In this document: in pieces, positions 5,329 to 12,622 of the stretch
How the letters are laid out: the number at the start of each line of letters is the position of its first letter
How positions within the stretch are numbered: position 1 is the first letter of the stretch
Origin: Lachnospiraceae bacterium
Lineage (GTDB): Bacteria > Bacillota_A > Clostridia > Lachnospirales > Lachnospiraceae
Direction of reading: 5' to 3'
NCBI GenBank assembly: GCA_003446335.1
Contig: DMAZ01000225.1
Span: forward strand, 1 to 13,307
DNA: 13,307 bases
Translations under genes and position numbers: made by a program
The notes under the pieces: model-generated
Seen by the model: only the letters and a program-made list of their open reading frames with translations
Told to the model about the DNA's origin: nothing
The model's database searches: none

Positions 5329-8300
5329 GGTAAAACAGCCTCTGACAGTAAAGCTGCTGAGACAGACGAGAGTCAGGAGACAGAGGTGACGGAAGTGGAT
5401 CAGGAGGAAATGCTCTCCAGAGCGATCACTGCCGCGGTAGGCTCGGGTTCCACGGATGGAATAGAAAAGGAAGAGACTGTTTATGTCTTCACGGACGCGA
5501 GCGGCAATACGCAGAATATAACTGTCAGCAACTGGCTGAAGAATGAGGACAGCCTGACGGCGGTCAATGACAATACGACTCTCTCGGATATTAAAAATGT
5601 AGAGGGAGATGCGACTTATGATGCGGAGGGAAGCAATCTTACCTGGACGTCGGAAGACGGTGCGGATATCTACTATCAGGGAACAACCACAAAACAACCT
5701 CCGGTCAAAGCTAAATTCACATATTATCTGAATGGGCAGGAAGTTCAGCCGGAGGATCTTGCAAATAAGGAAGGCGAAGTAAAAATTCACATTGAGTATG
5801 AGAATACAGAAAAATACAACGATGTCTATGTGCCATTCACAGCAGTAACAGGTATAGTATTCAGTAATGAAGATGTTTCCGGTGTTTCAATTGACAACGG
5901 CTCGGTTATTTCCGAAGGAAAAAATACTGTTGTTGTAGGAATGGGCTTCCCGGGACTTCAGGAGAGTCTTAAAAGTACAAAAGACAAAGCGGAATCTAAT
6001 CTGAAGAAGATAGCAAACGAGCTTGAAGATAAAGATGCAAAGGAAAAAGTGGAGGATCTGAATGCAGACCTGGTTGATTTTGATATTCCTTCGTCCTGTG
6101 ATATAACGATGGACGCAAAGAATTTCAAAATGGGTATGTGCATGACCATGGTATTCTCCAATGTCCTTGTAGATGAAGACAATAATAGTGAGGATTTCTT
6201 TGATTCGCTGGATAAAGGCGTTGATAAGATGACCGAGACGGGAGATAAACTCGCAGACGGCTCAACAAAACTTTCTGATGGAATCAAGAAAGCCAATGAC
6301 AATATGCCTGCCCTTAAGGATGGGACAAAGCAGCTGGCTGACGGTGTCAAAGAGTACACAGACGGTGTATCTCAGGTAAATAGCGGCGCGAAAGAATTGA
6401 ATGCCGGTGCAGCAACCGCTAAAAGCGGAGCTGATCAGCTGAAGACAGGAGCAGCGACACTTGCAGCCGGAACAAGTCTTGACAGCACAGAAATCAGTGC
6501 GCTCAGACTGGGTGTACAGTCTCTGGCATCAGGTACTTCCGATTTATATGATACTGTTCAGAAGTATCTGACCAATACGGATGGAGTATTGGACGATGCA
6601 GGGGAAGCAGCGAAGGAAGGACTTCTTGCAAATGAGGATTATATTGCGCAGAAAAAAGAACTTCTGGGAAAAGTAGATGGACTGTCCGGCAAGATTAAGG
6701 AAATTAAAGGCAATATAGATTCATTTTATACAGTAGCGTTTAAAAAGGCCATGGGGATTCCGCTTACATCTGGTGAACAGGGGATTTACAGTACTTACGC
6801 GTCAGATCCGACATATCAGGCGGTCGAAGCGGGGATCAAAGCGTCGAAAGACGATGTTGCAGAAGCAGCAGAGAAAGCGGTGAAGACGGAGATGTCTTCT
6901 GATGCTACTATGCAGAAAATAGAAGGGGACGTTAAGGCATCTGTTGCGAAGGCAATGGAAGATAAAAAGAATACGGATGCGGTAAATAAAGCGGTAACCG
7001 ATGCGGTCAGCATGCTGCTTAAAGACAAAGGATTTGAGGAGAATTTATCAGAAAAAGTCACAGATGCAGTAGAGAAGGCTCTGGTAGATAAAAAAGAAGA
7101 TATTTCAAACGCGATAGAGCATGCTCTGCATACAGAGGACTTTAATAGAAAAGTAAATGACGCGGTTACTGAAGCACTTACTTCTCCTGACAGCCAGAAA
7201 GCAATCGGAGAAGCTGCGCAGAATGCTGTACAGCAGGCAATGTATACCAATCAGGAAGCAATTAAGGATGCGATAACAGAATCTGTAACAGCGGCTCTGT
7301 CAGATGGAACAGATGGAAGTGAAAAAGTATCAAAAGCAGTGGCAGACGCGGTGGCAGCAGCCTTGATGGATGGAACGGAAGGAAAGCAGCAGGTTACAGA
7401 TGCTGCATCTGCCGCCGCGATGGATGCTCTCTCAGAAGGATCTGAGGGGAAGGAAAAAGTGGCGGAAGCCGCGGCATCAGCGGCGGAGGATGCTCTTTCA
7501 GAGGGATCGGAAGGCGCAGGCGCGGTAGCAGAAGGCGTTGAGTCTGCTGTTTCCGAGGTTCTTGCCGACGGGTCGCAGGCCAGGAACGAGGCTACAGAGG
7601 CGGCAACGGACGCAGCCACAGCGGCAGTTCAGAATACAATGCAATCGGAAGAAACACAATATGAAATTGCGGAAGCTGCACAGGGAGCAGTCAGTGTGGA
7701 TACGACAGCTATTGCTGATTCGGTTTCCTACAATGTGGAGAACGAAACAAATGCATGTTATTCTGCTATAGAAGATTCTATTCTTAGCATGGTCGAAGCC
7801 GAGACAATAAGCTCAGAAGCCGCAAATGAGATTCTTGCATCTGTGGGCTCTGAACTCACAATCTCTGCCGGCAATCTTGGAGAAGCGCTGGCAGCTGATC
7901 TCGATACGCAGATCACAGAACTGGGAACAGAAGCAGCCGGGCAGGCGGCAAGTGCTGCTGCAGGTATTGCTGCCGAAAAAGCAGGATCGGCGGCAGGGGA
8001 AGCTGCTGCCGAGGCATCTTCAGGTGTTGTCGCTCAGTATGCCGCTCAGGCTGCGGGAGATGCAGCCGCGCATACAGCTGCCGGATATGCTGCGAATGCA
8101 GCTGGGGAAGCGGCAGCACAGACAGCCGCTTACTATGCGGCAAGTGCATCCGGAGAAGCGGCTGCAGAGAAAGCTGCAGTTATAGCAGGCCAGGCGGCCG
8201 GAGGAGCTGCGGCACAGGCTGCAGCTGAAGTGGCTGCAGACGCAGCCGGAAATGTGGCAGCCAATAAAGCGGCAGAACTGGCTACGAGAACAACTGCGGA

Positions 8301-9234
8301 AGCCGTTGCACCGGTAGCTGCAGAAATCGCAGCTGAGGCTGCGCTGACAGCAAACGGCGAAGAAGCCGCTGGAGTTGCAGCAAAGATAGCAGCGGAGCAG
8401 GCAGGCGCGACAGCATCAAAAGTCACAACGGAAAATATGACAGAAGATATTGTTAAGGCAATTGCAGGAACGGCTGCTAGTCAGGCTCTCGAAACCGGAG
8501 CGACACCTATTGCAAATGCAGCCGCACAGACAGCGTCGGCCATTGCCGCTGAAAAAGCTGCCTCCGCAGCTGCCTCCGCAGCCGCCAATGAAGCCGGTCT
8601 CAGAACAATAGACAGCACCTTAGAAATGGCTGGAACGATGGCAAGCGAAAAAATTAAAGAGCTGAATCTTCCGTCCATGATGGATGAGACCGCCGGAAAC
8701 ATTGCTTCACAGGTCGGTGAGGCAGCAACCAAGGCTGTATTTGAAGAATTGGACGTACCGTCCACTCAGCTCGCGAACGGATCCGCGCAAATAAGTGATG
8801 GTGTTCTGAAATATACTTCGACCGTAGCTGATGGCGCATCGCAGCTTGCCGACGGTGCCGATGCCCTTGCAAGCGGCCTCAACACCCTCTACGCCGGCAC
8901 CAGCACCCTCGCCTCCGGTACCAGCACTCTGAATGCCAACTCGGGAGCCCTGAAGACCGGCGCGAACAAGCTCGCATCCGGAGCGAAGGAGCTTTCGGAC
9001 GGCATGGCCAAGATCCTCGCGGGATCGATCGAGCTCAAGGACGGTGTTGTGAAAATCAACGACAAGGGTATCAAGAAAGTTGCCGAGTTCTACCGCAACG
9101 ATGTGAAGGATCTGGACAATACGATCAAAGATCTCCGGGATGCCGCAAAATCCTATACGACATTCTCCGGCGCGGCCGACGGCACGACCAGCAATGTCAA
9201 GTTCATTATCAAGAACGAAGGTATCGGTGAATAA
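5254..9234 (+). CDS. Large predicted lipoprotein with Leu-x-x-Gly heptad repeats and an alanine-rich helical insert
   Basis: A 1326-aa protein with a lipoprotein signal peptide: basic MKNRLVKK, a hydrophobic core and lipobox MTAC, giving lipidated Cys25. Residues about 95-325 look beta-rich (PPVKAKFTYYLNGQEV, VYVPFTAVTGIVF) and resemble the domain found in other MMPL-linked heptad-repeat proteins. Residues 333-433 are L-x-x-G heptads (TIGR03057-like, as in YhgE/Pip proteins). About 440-1170 is predicted helical, with loose 15-22-residue repeats from about 568, five exact-length 22-residue repeats (681-790) and seven 16-residue Ala-rich repeats (919-1030). A second heptad region (1173-1270) precedes a C-terminus ending SNVKFIIKNEGIGE. 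The ribosome binding site GGGAGGA (5242-5248) and the 12-bp gap tie it to mmpL. It probably acts outside the membrane as a partner of that transporter; this is inference. The Ala-rich part is what sets it apart from the relatives I know. Confidence 0.85.
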   Translation: MKNRLVKKLLAGTLVLVMVANMTACGKTASDSKAAETDESQETEVTEVDQEEMLSRAITAAVGSGSTDGIEKEETVYVFTDASGNTQNITVSNWLKNEDSLTAVNDNTTLSDIKNVEGDATYDAEGSNLTWTSEDGADIYYQGTTTKQPPVKAKFTYYLNGQEVQPEDLANKEGEVKIHIEYENTEKYNDVYVPFTAVTGIVFSNEDVSGVSIDNGSVISEGKNTVVVGMGFPGLQESLKSTKDKAESNLKKIANELEDKDAKEKVEDLNADLVDFDIPSSCDITMDAKNFKMGMCMTMVFSNVLVDEDNNSEDFFDSLDKGVDKMTETGDKLADGSTKLSDGIKKANDNMPALKDGTKQLADGVKEYTDGVSQVNSGAKELNAGAATAKSGADQLKTGAATLAAGTSLDSTEISALRLGVQSLASGTSDLYDTVQKYLTNTDGVLDDAGEAAKEGLLANEDYIAQKKELLGKVDGLSGKIKEIKGNIDSFYTVAFKKAMGIPLTSGEQGIYSTYASDPTYQAVEAGIKASKDDVAEAAEKAVKTEMSSDATMQKIEGDVKASVAKAMEDKKNTDAVNKAVTDAVSMLLKDKGFEENLSEKVTDAVEKALVDKKEDISNAIEHALHTEDFNRKVNDAVTEALTSPDSQKAIGEAAQNAVQQAMYTNQEAIKDAITESVTAALSDGTDGSEKVSKAVADAVAAALMDGTEGKQQVTDAASAAAMDALSEGSEGKEKVAEAAASAAEDALSEGSEGAGAVAEGVESAVSEVLADGSQARNEATEAATDAATAAVQNTMQSEETQYEIAEAAQGAVSVDTTAIADSVSYNVENETNACYSAIEDSILSMVEAETISSEAANEILASVGSELTISAGNLGEALAADLDTQITELGTEAAGQAASAAAGIAAEKAGSAAGEAAAEASSGVVAQYAAQAAGDAAAHTAAGYAANAAGEAAAQTAAYYAASASGEAAAEKAAVIAGQAAGGAAAQAAAEVAADAAGNVAANKAAELATRTTAEAVAPVAAEIAAEAALTANGEEAAGVAAKIAAEQAGATASKVTTENMTEDIVKAIAGTAASQALETGATPIANAAAQTASAIAAEKAASAAASAAANEAGLRTIDSTLEMAGTMASEKIKELNLPSMMDETAGNIASQVGEAATKAVFEELDVPSTQLANGSAQISDGVLKYTSTVADGASQLADGADALASGLNTLYAGTSTLASGTSTLNANSGALKTGANKLASGAKELSDGMAKILAGSIELKDGVVKINDKGIKKVAEFYRNDVKDLDNTIKDLRDAAKSYTTFSGAADGTTSNVKFIIKNEGIGE
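6250..6552 (+). repeat. First Leu-x-x-Gly heptad region of the lipoprotein
   Basis: Residues about 333-433 repeat a seven-residue pattern ending in L-x-x-G (for example LADGSTKLSDG, LKDGTKQLADG, LNAGAATAKSG, LASGTSDL). This corresponds to the X-X-X-Leu-X-X-Gly heptad (TIGR03057) found in YhgE/Pip and MMPL-associated proteins. Such stretches are expected to form long coiled helices. The repeat is at protein level, with little DNA identity between units. Confidence 0.85.
7294..7623 (+). repeat. Five tandem 22-residue (66-bp) repeats in the lipoprotein
   Basis: Residues 681-790 divide into five consecutive 22-residue units of exactly equal length. Each starts with A-L (or V-L), then an acidic/Gly turn (SDGTDG, MDGTEG, SEGSEG, SEGSEG, ADGSQA) and a helical stretch of the type E-K-V-x-x-A-x-x-A. 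Units 3 and 4 share the first eight residues. Looser, shorter relatives precede them from about residue 568, such as ALVDKKEDIS and ALHTEDFNRKV. This is a helix-turn repeat array within the reading frame, not an intergenic repeat. Confidence 0.8.
8008..8343 (+). repeat. Seven tandem 16-residue (48-bp) alanine-rich repeats in the lipoprotein
   Basis: Residues 919-1030 split into seven 16-residue units, for example GDAAAHTAAGYAANAA, GEAAAQTAAYYAASAS and GEAAAEKAAVIAGQAA. Most begin with Gly plus an acidic or polar residue. Position 11 is always Y, I, V or L; position 12 is always Ala; positions 8-9 are Ala-Ala in six of seven. By hand count 56 of 112 residues are alanine. Codons vary between units, so the array is not a fresh DNA duplication. 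Confidence 0.85.
8770..9063 (+). repeat. Second Leu-x-x-Gly heptad region of the lipoprotein
   Basis: Residues 1173-1270 resume the heptad pattern (LANGSAQISDG, LADGADALASG, LYAGTSTLASG, LASGAKELSDG, LKDGVVKIND). It mirrors the first heptad region and could pair with it antiparallel across the intervening helical segment. The DNA here is visibly more GC-rich, with C/G-ending codons, than the central part of the gene. Confidence 0.85.
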
Positions 9235-9255
9235 AACTGATCGGAAGGAGATTAT

Positions 9256-9825
9256 ATGCGCCTTTTGATAATTATTCTTATAGCATTGGGACTTGCCCTC
9301 GAAGAACTGGGCGTGGTCGCTCAACGAGGAGCGCAGGTCGTTGTTCTGGATAAAAAAATGACGCTGATCGGGTGTATCTGGGGCTTGTTCTCATTTGCAT
9401 CCGTAGCACTCGGATATTCAGCGGGCATATGGATCCTTACCGGTGATATCGGTCCCCGGGAGACGTTCTGGATCCATGTGATGGCAGGGGTATTTCTTGC
9501 CCTCGTCGGAGTCAATATGCTGATCCATGCCATAAAATCCGGAACGATATTGGAGCATCGCATGGAATCGATCGATATAAAACATGATGTGATCCTGGGG
9601 CTTCGATTCTGTCTCTACGGTTTTTTCTGCGGAACATCCTGCGGCCTTCTTGAGTTCAGATTTTACGTGGTGGCAATCGCTTTCTTCTTCCTGTCCATGG
9701 CTTTCACGGTCATCGGATACCTGTGCGGAAGGTCATTCGGGGCGGAGGTGAGCCGGAAGGCTTACGCCGCCGGCGGAAGCCTCCTCTGTATACTGGGAGT
9801 CATCCTTCAGATCTGTGCTATATAG
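9256..9825 (+). CDS. Divergent MntP-like (LysE superfamily) membrane protein
   Basis: A 189-aa protein with about six hydrophobic segments and the length of MntP manganese exporters. The best support is the C-terminus: GYLCGRSFGAEVSRKAYAAG followed by GSLLCILGVILQI resembles the MntP pattern G-R-x-x-G-x-x-x-x-x-x-A-x-x-x-G-G. The N-terminal LGLALEELGVVAQRGAQV aligns with the MntP first-repeat motif, but Glu16 stands where MntP has its metal-binding Asp. In the second repeat the expected SLDA motif is replaced by CGTSCGLLEF, so that Asp is absent. Manganese export is therefore doubtful; another substrate or an accessory role is possible. A strong AAGGAG site (9245-9250) and a 21-bp gap after the lipoprotein gene, with a terminator-like hairpin downstream, make it the last gene of the mmpL operon. 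Family assignment is moderate; function is unknown. Confidence 0.65.
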   Translation: MRLLIIILIALGLALEELGVVAQRGAQVVVLDKKMTLIGCIWGLFSFASVALGYSAGIWILTGDIGPRETFWIHVMAGVFLALVGVNMLIHAIKSGTILEHRMESIDIKHDVILGLRFCLYGFFCGTSCGLLEFRFYVVAIAFFFLSMAFTVIGYLCGRSFGAEVSRKAYAAGGSLLCILGVILQICAI

Positions 9826-9868
9826 TAATAAGAAATATTTTCAAATTATATGTATTTCCTTTCAGGTG

Positions 9869-9894
9869 AAGAGGCTGTCGCTCGGCAGCCTCTT
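9869..9894 (+). terminator. Hairpin terminator after the mmpL operon
   Basis: AAGAGGCTG (9869-9877) pairs perfectly with CAGCCTCTT (9886-9894) around an 8-nt loop, 43 bp after the stop codon of the mntP-like gene. The T-run is short and broken (TTTATAGT), so termination may be incomplete. Placement between two transcription units supports the call. Confidence 0.75.
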
Positions 9895-9938
9895 TATAGT
9901 ATATCATGCCTTGCGAGCAGATTTTTGCTTCAGCCCGG

Positions 9939-9967
9939 TTGCCTGACGCAGTCTTATTTGCTATATT
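9939..9967 (+). promoter_or_regulatory. Predicted sigma-A promoter of ddl-murF
   Basis: TTGCCT (9939-9944), a 17-bp spacer and TATATT (9962-9967) form a reasonable promoter. Transcription would start near 9974, about 34 nt before the ddl start codon and after the terminator at 9869-9894. The ddl ribosome binding site CGGAGG is at 9997-10002. No operator or riboswitch was recognised in this 182-bp gap. Confidence 0.6.
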
Positions 9968-10007
9968 GTAGAGTGGTAAAAATAAGCCGAAGATTTCGGA
10001 GGTTAAT

Positions 10008-11048
10008 ATGAAAATAGTTGTTTTATGCGGTGGAATTTCAACAGAGCGTGATATCTCGATCGTATCAGGAACCGGTGTATGCAAGGCACTGCGCGAAAAG
10101 GGCCATCATGCGATCCTGATCGACGTGGTCTTTGGCTGCGAAGATTCGGACTTCATGGATGCTTTTCCGGATATGTATGATGTTGACGAAGCCGTTTCGT
10201 ACATCCACAGCTTTGATAAGCAGCTTGCCAGTGCCAGGGCCAATAAGAATCGAAGCTTCTTCGGTCCGAATGTTACAAAGCTTTGCAGGATGGCAGATGT
10301 TGTCTTCATGGCTCTTCACGGAGAGGCGGGGGAGAACGGAAAGGTTCAGGCGGCATTTGACCTGCTTCGCATCAAGTATACAGGCACCAGCTACATCAGC
10401 TCTGCCCTGTGCATGGATAAGAGTCTTACGAAAATCATGCTGGAAGCCGGAGGCGTGCCCGTCCCGAAGGGAACATCGATGAGCAAGGGAATCGACTCGG
10501 TCGATATTGCCGACTTAGGACTTGAATATCCTGTAGTGGTTAAGGTTGCGTGCGGCGGATCTTCCGTCGGTGTATATATTGTCAATAATCATGAAGAGTA
10601 TGACGCTGCGGTCGCGGCTGCCTTCGAACTAGAGGACGAGGTCATTGTGGAGCAGTATATTAAAGGACGAGAGTTCTCAGTCGGCGTCATAGATGGTAAG
10701 GCACTCCCGGTCATAGAGATTGCGCCGATTGAAGGTTTCTATGATTATAAGAACAAATACACCCCCGGCTCGACAATTGAGACCTGTCCGGCAGAACTCT
10801 CACCTGAGCTGACTCGGAAAATGCAGCACTACGCAGAGGAAGGCTACAATGCGCTTTTCATGGAGTCATATGCAAGACTTGACTTTATGATGGATGAAGA
10901 TGGGAATATGTTCTGTCTGGAGGCCAATACTCTGCCCGGTATGACGCCAACGTCGCTGATGCCTCAGGAAGCGGCGGCGATCGGTATGAGCTATGGGGAC
11001 TTCTGTGAAAAATTGATAGAAGTCTCTATGAGAAGATATGCAAAATAA
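10008..11048 (+). CDS. ddl: D-alanine--D-alanine ligase
   Basis: A 346-aa ATP-grasp enzyme that joins two D-alanines to make the D-Ala-D-Ala end of the peptidoglycan stem peptide in the cytoplasm. Motifs in order: CGGISTERDIS with Glu13; ALHGEAGENG (102-111); VVVKVACGGSSVGVY (176-190) with the ATP-binding Lys and the Ser pair; FYDYKNKYTPG (244-254), the omega-loop tyrosine motif; ARLDF (289-293); and LEANTLPGMTPTSLMP (304-319) with Glu305, Asn307 and Ser316. The retained omega-loop tyrosine argues for D-Ala-D-Ala rather than a VanA-type D-Ala-D-lactate ligase. An extra segment at about 43-90 makes it longer than E. coli DdlB. The start is set by CGGAGG at 9997-10002. It is followed after 21 bp by murF, the next user of its product. 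Confidence 0.95.
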   Translation: MKIVVLCGGISTERDISIVSGTGVCKALREKGHHAILIDVVFGCEDSDFMDAFPDMYDVDEAVSYIHSFDKQLASARANKNRSFFGPNVTKLCRMADVVFMALHGEAGENGKVQAAFDLLRIKYTGTSYISSALCMDKSLTKIMLEAGGVPVPKGTSMSKGIDSVDIADLGLEYPVVVKVACGGSSVGVYIVNNHEEYDAAVAAAFELEDEVIVEQYIKGREFSVGVIDGKALPVIEIAPIEGFYDYKNKYTPGSTIETCPAELSPELTRKMQHYAEEGYNALFMESYARLDFMMDEDGNMFCLEANTLPGMTPTSLMPQEAAAIGMSYGDFCEKLIEVSMRRYAK

Positions 11049-11069
11049 TAGAATACAGGTATATAAATA

Positions 11070-12437
11070 ATGAAGAATATGACACCTGAGAACATCGCGA
11101 AAGCCTGCGGCGGAACGATGGTGAACTGTGAGGATATACTCGGAAAAGAAATAACGGCAGTGACGACAGACAGCCGGAAGGTGACTGAAGGATGTCTCTA
11201 TATCCCGATGAAAGGGGCAAAATTCAACGGGCATGATTTTATTCCTCAGGTCATGGAGAACGGAGCCCTTCTTACGCTGTCGGAAAAAGATACAGCAGCG
11301 GAAGGGTATCCGTATATTAAAGTGAAACGGACCGATATCGCGATTCAGAGAATTGCTGAGTTTTATCGCGTGGAGCTGGGTATACCTGTCGTCGGGATCA
11401 CCGGTTCTGTCGGAAAAACTTCTACCAAGGAAATGATAGCTGCCGTGCTGTCTCAGAAATATAATGTGCTGAAAACGGCTGGAAATTTCAACAATAATCT
11501 CGGGCTGCCGCTCACCGTTTTCAGAATCACCGAAGAGCATGAAATCGCGGTCCTTGAGATGGGAATCAGCCACTTTGGTGAGATGACGGATCTTGCCCGT
11601 ACTGCGCGGCCGGATACGATGGTCATTACCAACATTGGGACCTGCCATCTCGAATTTCTGAAAGACAGGGACGGCGTATTCGAAGCCAAGACCGAATGCT
11701 TTGAGTATGTGAATTTTGAAAATGGCACAGTCGTTCTGAATGGCGATGATGATAAACTCTGCCAGGTCGATCAGGTGCACGGAAGAGCACCGGTCTTCTA
11801 CGGAATGGATCCCGGCCTGCGTGTCTATGCTGAGAACATAAAACCTCTGGGACTGAAAGGGACAGCATGCACGATCAATATTGACGACAGATATTTTGAT
11901 GTGACCGTACCGATTCCGGGAAGGCATATGGTCATGAACGCTCTCTGCGGCGCTGCGGTCGGCTCACTTTACGGGCTGACGGACGAGGAGATAAAAGCCG
12001 GCATTGAGAGCCTTGAATCCCTTGGCGGCCGTTTCCACATCGTTGAGACGGACCGATACACGGTGATCGATGACTGCTACAATGCGAACCCGATGTCTAT
12101 GAAGGCATCCCTCAGCGTCCTGAATGACGTGGAGGGAAGATGTGTTGCAATTCTCGGAGATATGGGTGAACTCGGTGAGAACGAGAAAGCTCTGCACCGG
12201 GAGGTGGGAACATACGCCGGGCAGCAGGATATAGATGAGTATATTATTGTAGGAAATCTTTCGAGGGAGATCGCCGCGGGTATAAAAGAAGAGAGACCGG
12301 AAGCGAAAGTTCACTCCTATGAGTCTGTAGAGGCTCTCCTGCCGGAGCTTTCGGAGCTGCTCTGCGAGGGAGACAGTATTCTCGTAAAGGCCTCTCACTT
12401 TATGGGATTTGACAGGATCGTGGAGACCCTGAAATAA
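11070..12437 (+). CDS. murF: UDP-N-acetylmuramoyl-tripeptide--D-alanyl-D-alanine ligase
   Basis: A 455-aa cytoplasmic Mur ligase that attaches D-Ala-D-Ala to UDP-MurNAc-tripeptide using ATP, completing the pentapeptide precursor. The substrate-binding N-terminal domain contains VTTDSRKVTEGCLYIPMKG (31-49). The ATP-binding domain has the P-loop GITGSVGKTSTK (109-120), GNFNNNLGLPLT (138-149), EMGISHFGEM (163-172), NIGTCHLE (188-195) and EAKTE with the carbamylated-type Lys207. The C-terminal domain has VIDDCYNANPMSMKASL (332-348) and ILGDMGELG (361-369). The length is normal and all key motifs are intact. The ribosome binding site is weak (ACAGG at 11055-11059 before ATG 11070; a second in-frame ATG is at 11079), so expression may depend on translation of ddl 21 bp upstream. 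The transcript ends at the nested hairpin that follows. Confidence 0.96.
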   Translation: MKNMTPENIAKACGGTMVNCEDILGKEITAVTTDSRKVTEGCLYIPMKGAKFNGHDFIPQVMENGALLTLSEKDTAAEGYPYIKVKRTDIAIQRIAEFYRVELGIPVVGITGSVGKTSTKEMIAAVLSQKYNVLKTAGNFNNNLGLPLTVFRITEEHEIAVLEMGISHFGEMTDLARTARPDTMVITNIGTCHLEFLKDRDGVFEAKTECFEYVNFENGTVVLNGDDDKLCQVDQVHGRAPVFYGMDPGLRVYAENIKPLGLKGTACTINIDDRYFDVTVPIPGRHMVMNALCGAAVGSLYGLTDEEIKAGIESLESLGGRFHIVETDRYTVIDDCYNANPMSMKASLSVLNDVEGRCVAILGDMGELGENEKALHREVGTYAGQQDIDEYIIVGNLSREIAAGIKEERPEAKVHSYESVEALLPELSELLCEGDSILVKASHFMGFDRIVETLK

Positions 12438-12486
12438 GTAAAGAAGTGAAAGCGCAGCGGATACCGGAACATACATAAGGACATGG

Positions 12487-12590
12487 AAAACGGGCTGCCG
12501 CATTAAGACGTGCCGCTATATACAGCAAACAGTATATGCAGATGTCTGCTGTATATAGCGGCAGCATGCTCTGATGCGGCAGCCCGTTTT
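12487..12590. terminator. Doubly nested inverted repeat, likely bidirectional terminator
   Basis: The outer arms AAAACGGGCTGCCGCAT (12487-12503) and ATGCGGCAGCCCGTTTT (12574-12590) are perfect 17-bp inverted copies. Inside them a second perfect 17-bp pair, TGCCGCTATATACAGCA (12511-12527) and TGCTGTATATAGCGGCA (12547-12563), encloses a 19-nt loop. The two stems are separated by unequal internal loops of 7 and 10 nt. The A-run before and T-run after the outer stem suit termination in both directions, as expected between convergent murF and plsC. The outer stem alone would be an ordinary terminator; the inner hairpin is the odd part. The hexamer TGCCGC occurs in both left arms. Confidence 0.85.
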
Positions 12591-12622
12591 ACTTAAAAGT
12601 CTTTCAGATATAATAAAGAGGA

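Noticed and set aside
7294..8343. Periodic 66-bp and 48-bp repeats considered as a CRISPR array or intergenic repeat
   Set aside because: The units are in frame, vary at codon third positions, have no unique spacers and encode a regular protein pattern.
7251..8765. Several Ala/Ser-rich minus-strand frames
   Set aside because: They mirror the repetitive Ala-coding sequence of the lipoprotein gene, which suppresses stop codons on the opposite strand.
10738..10770. Possible VanA-type D-Ala-D-lactate ligase instead of Ddl
   Set aside because: The omega-loop motif FYDYKNKY of D-Ala-D-Ala ligases is present, the gene is paired with murF, and no vanH, vanX or vanS/R genes are nearby.
10866..11927. 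353-aa open frame on the minus strand
   Set aside because: It lies antisense to the 3' end of ddl and most of murF, both with clear catalytic motifs. It has no ribosome binding site or recognisable domain.
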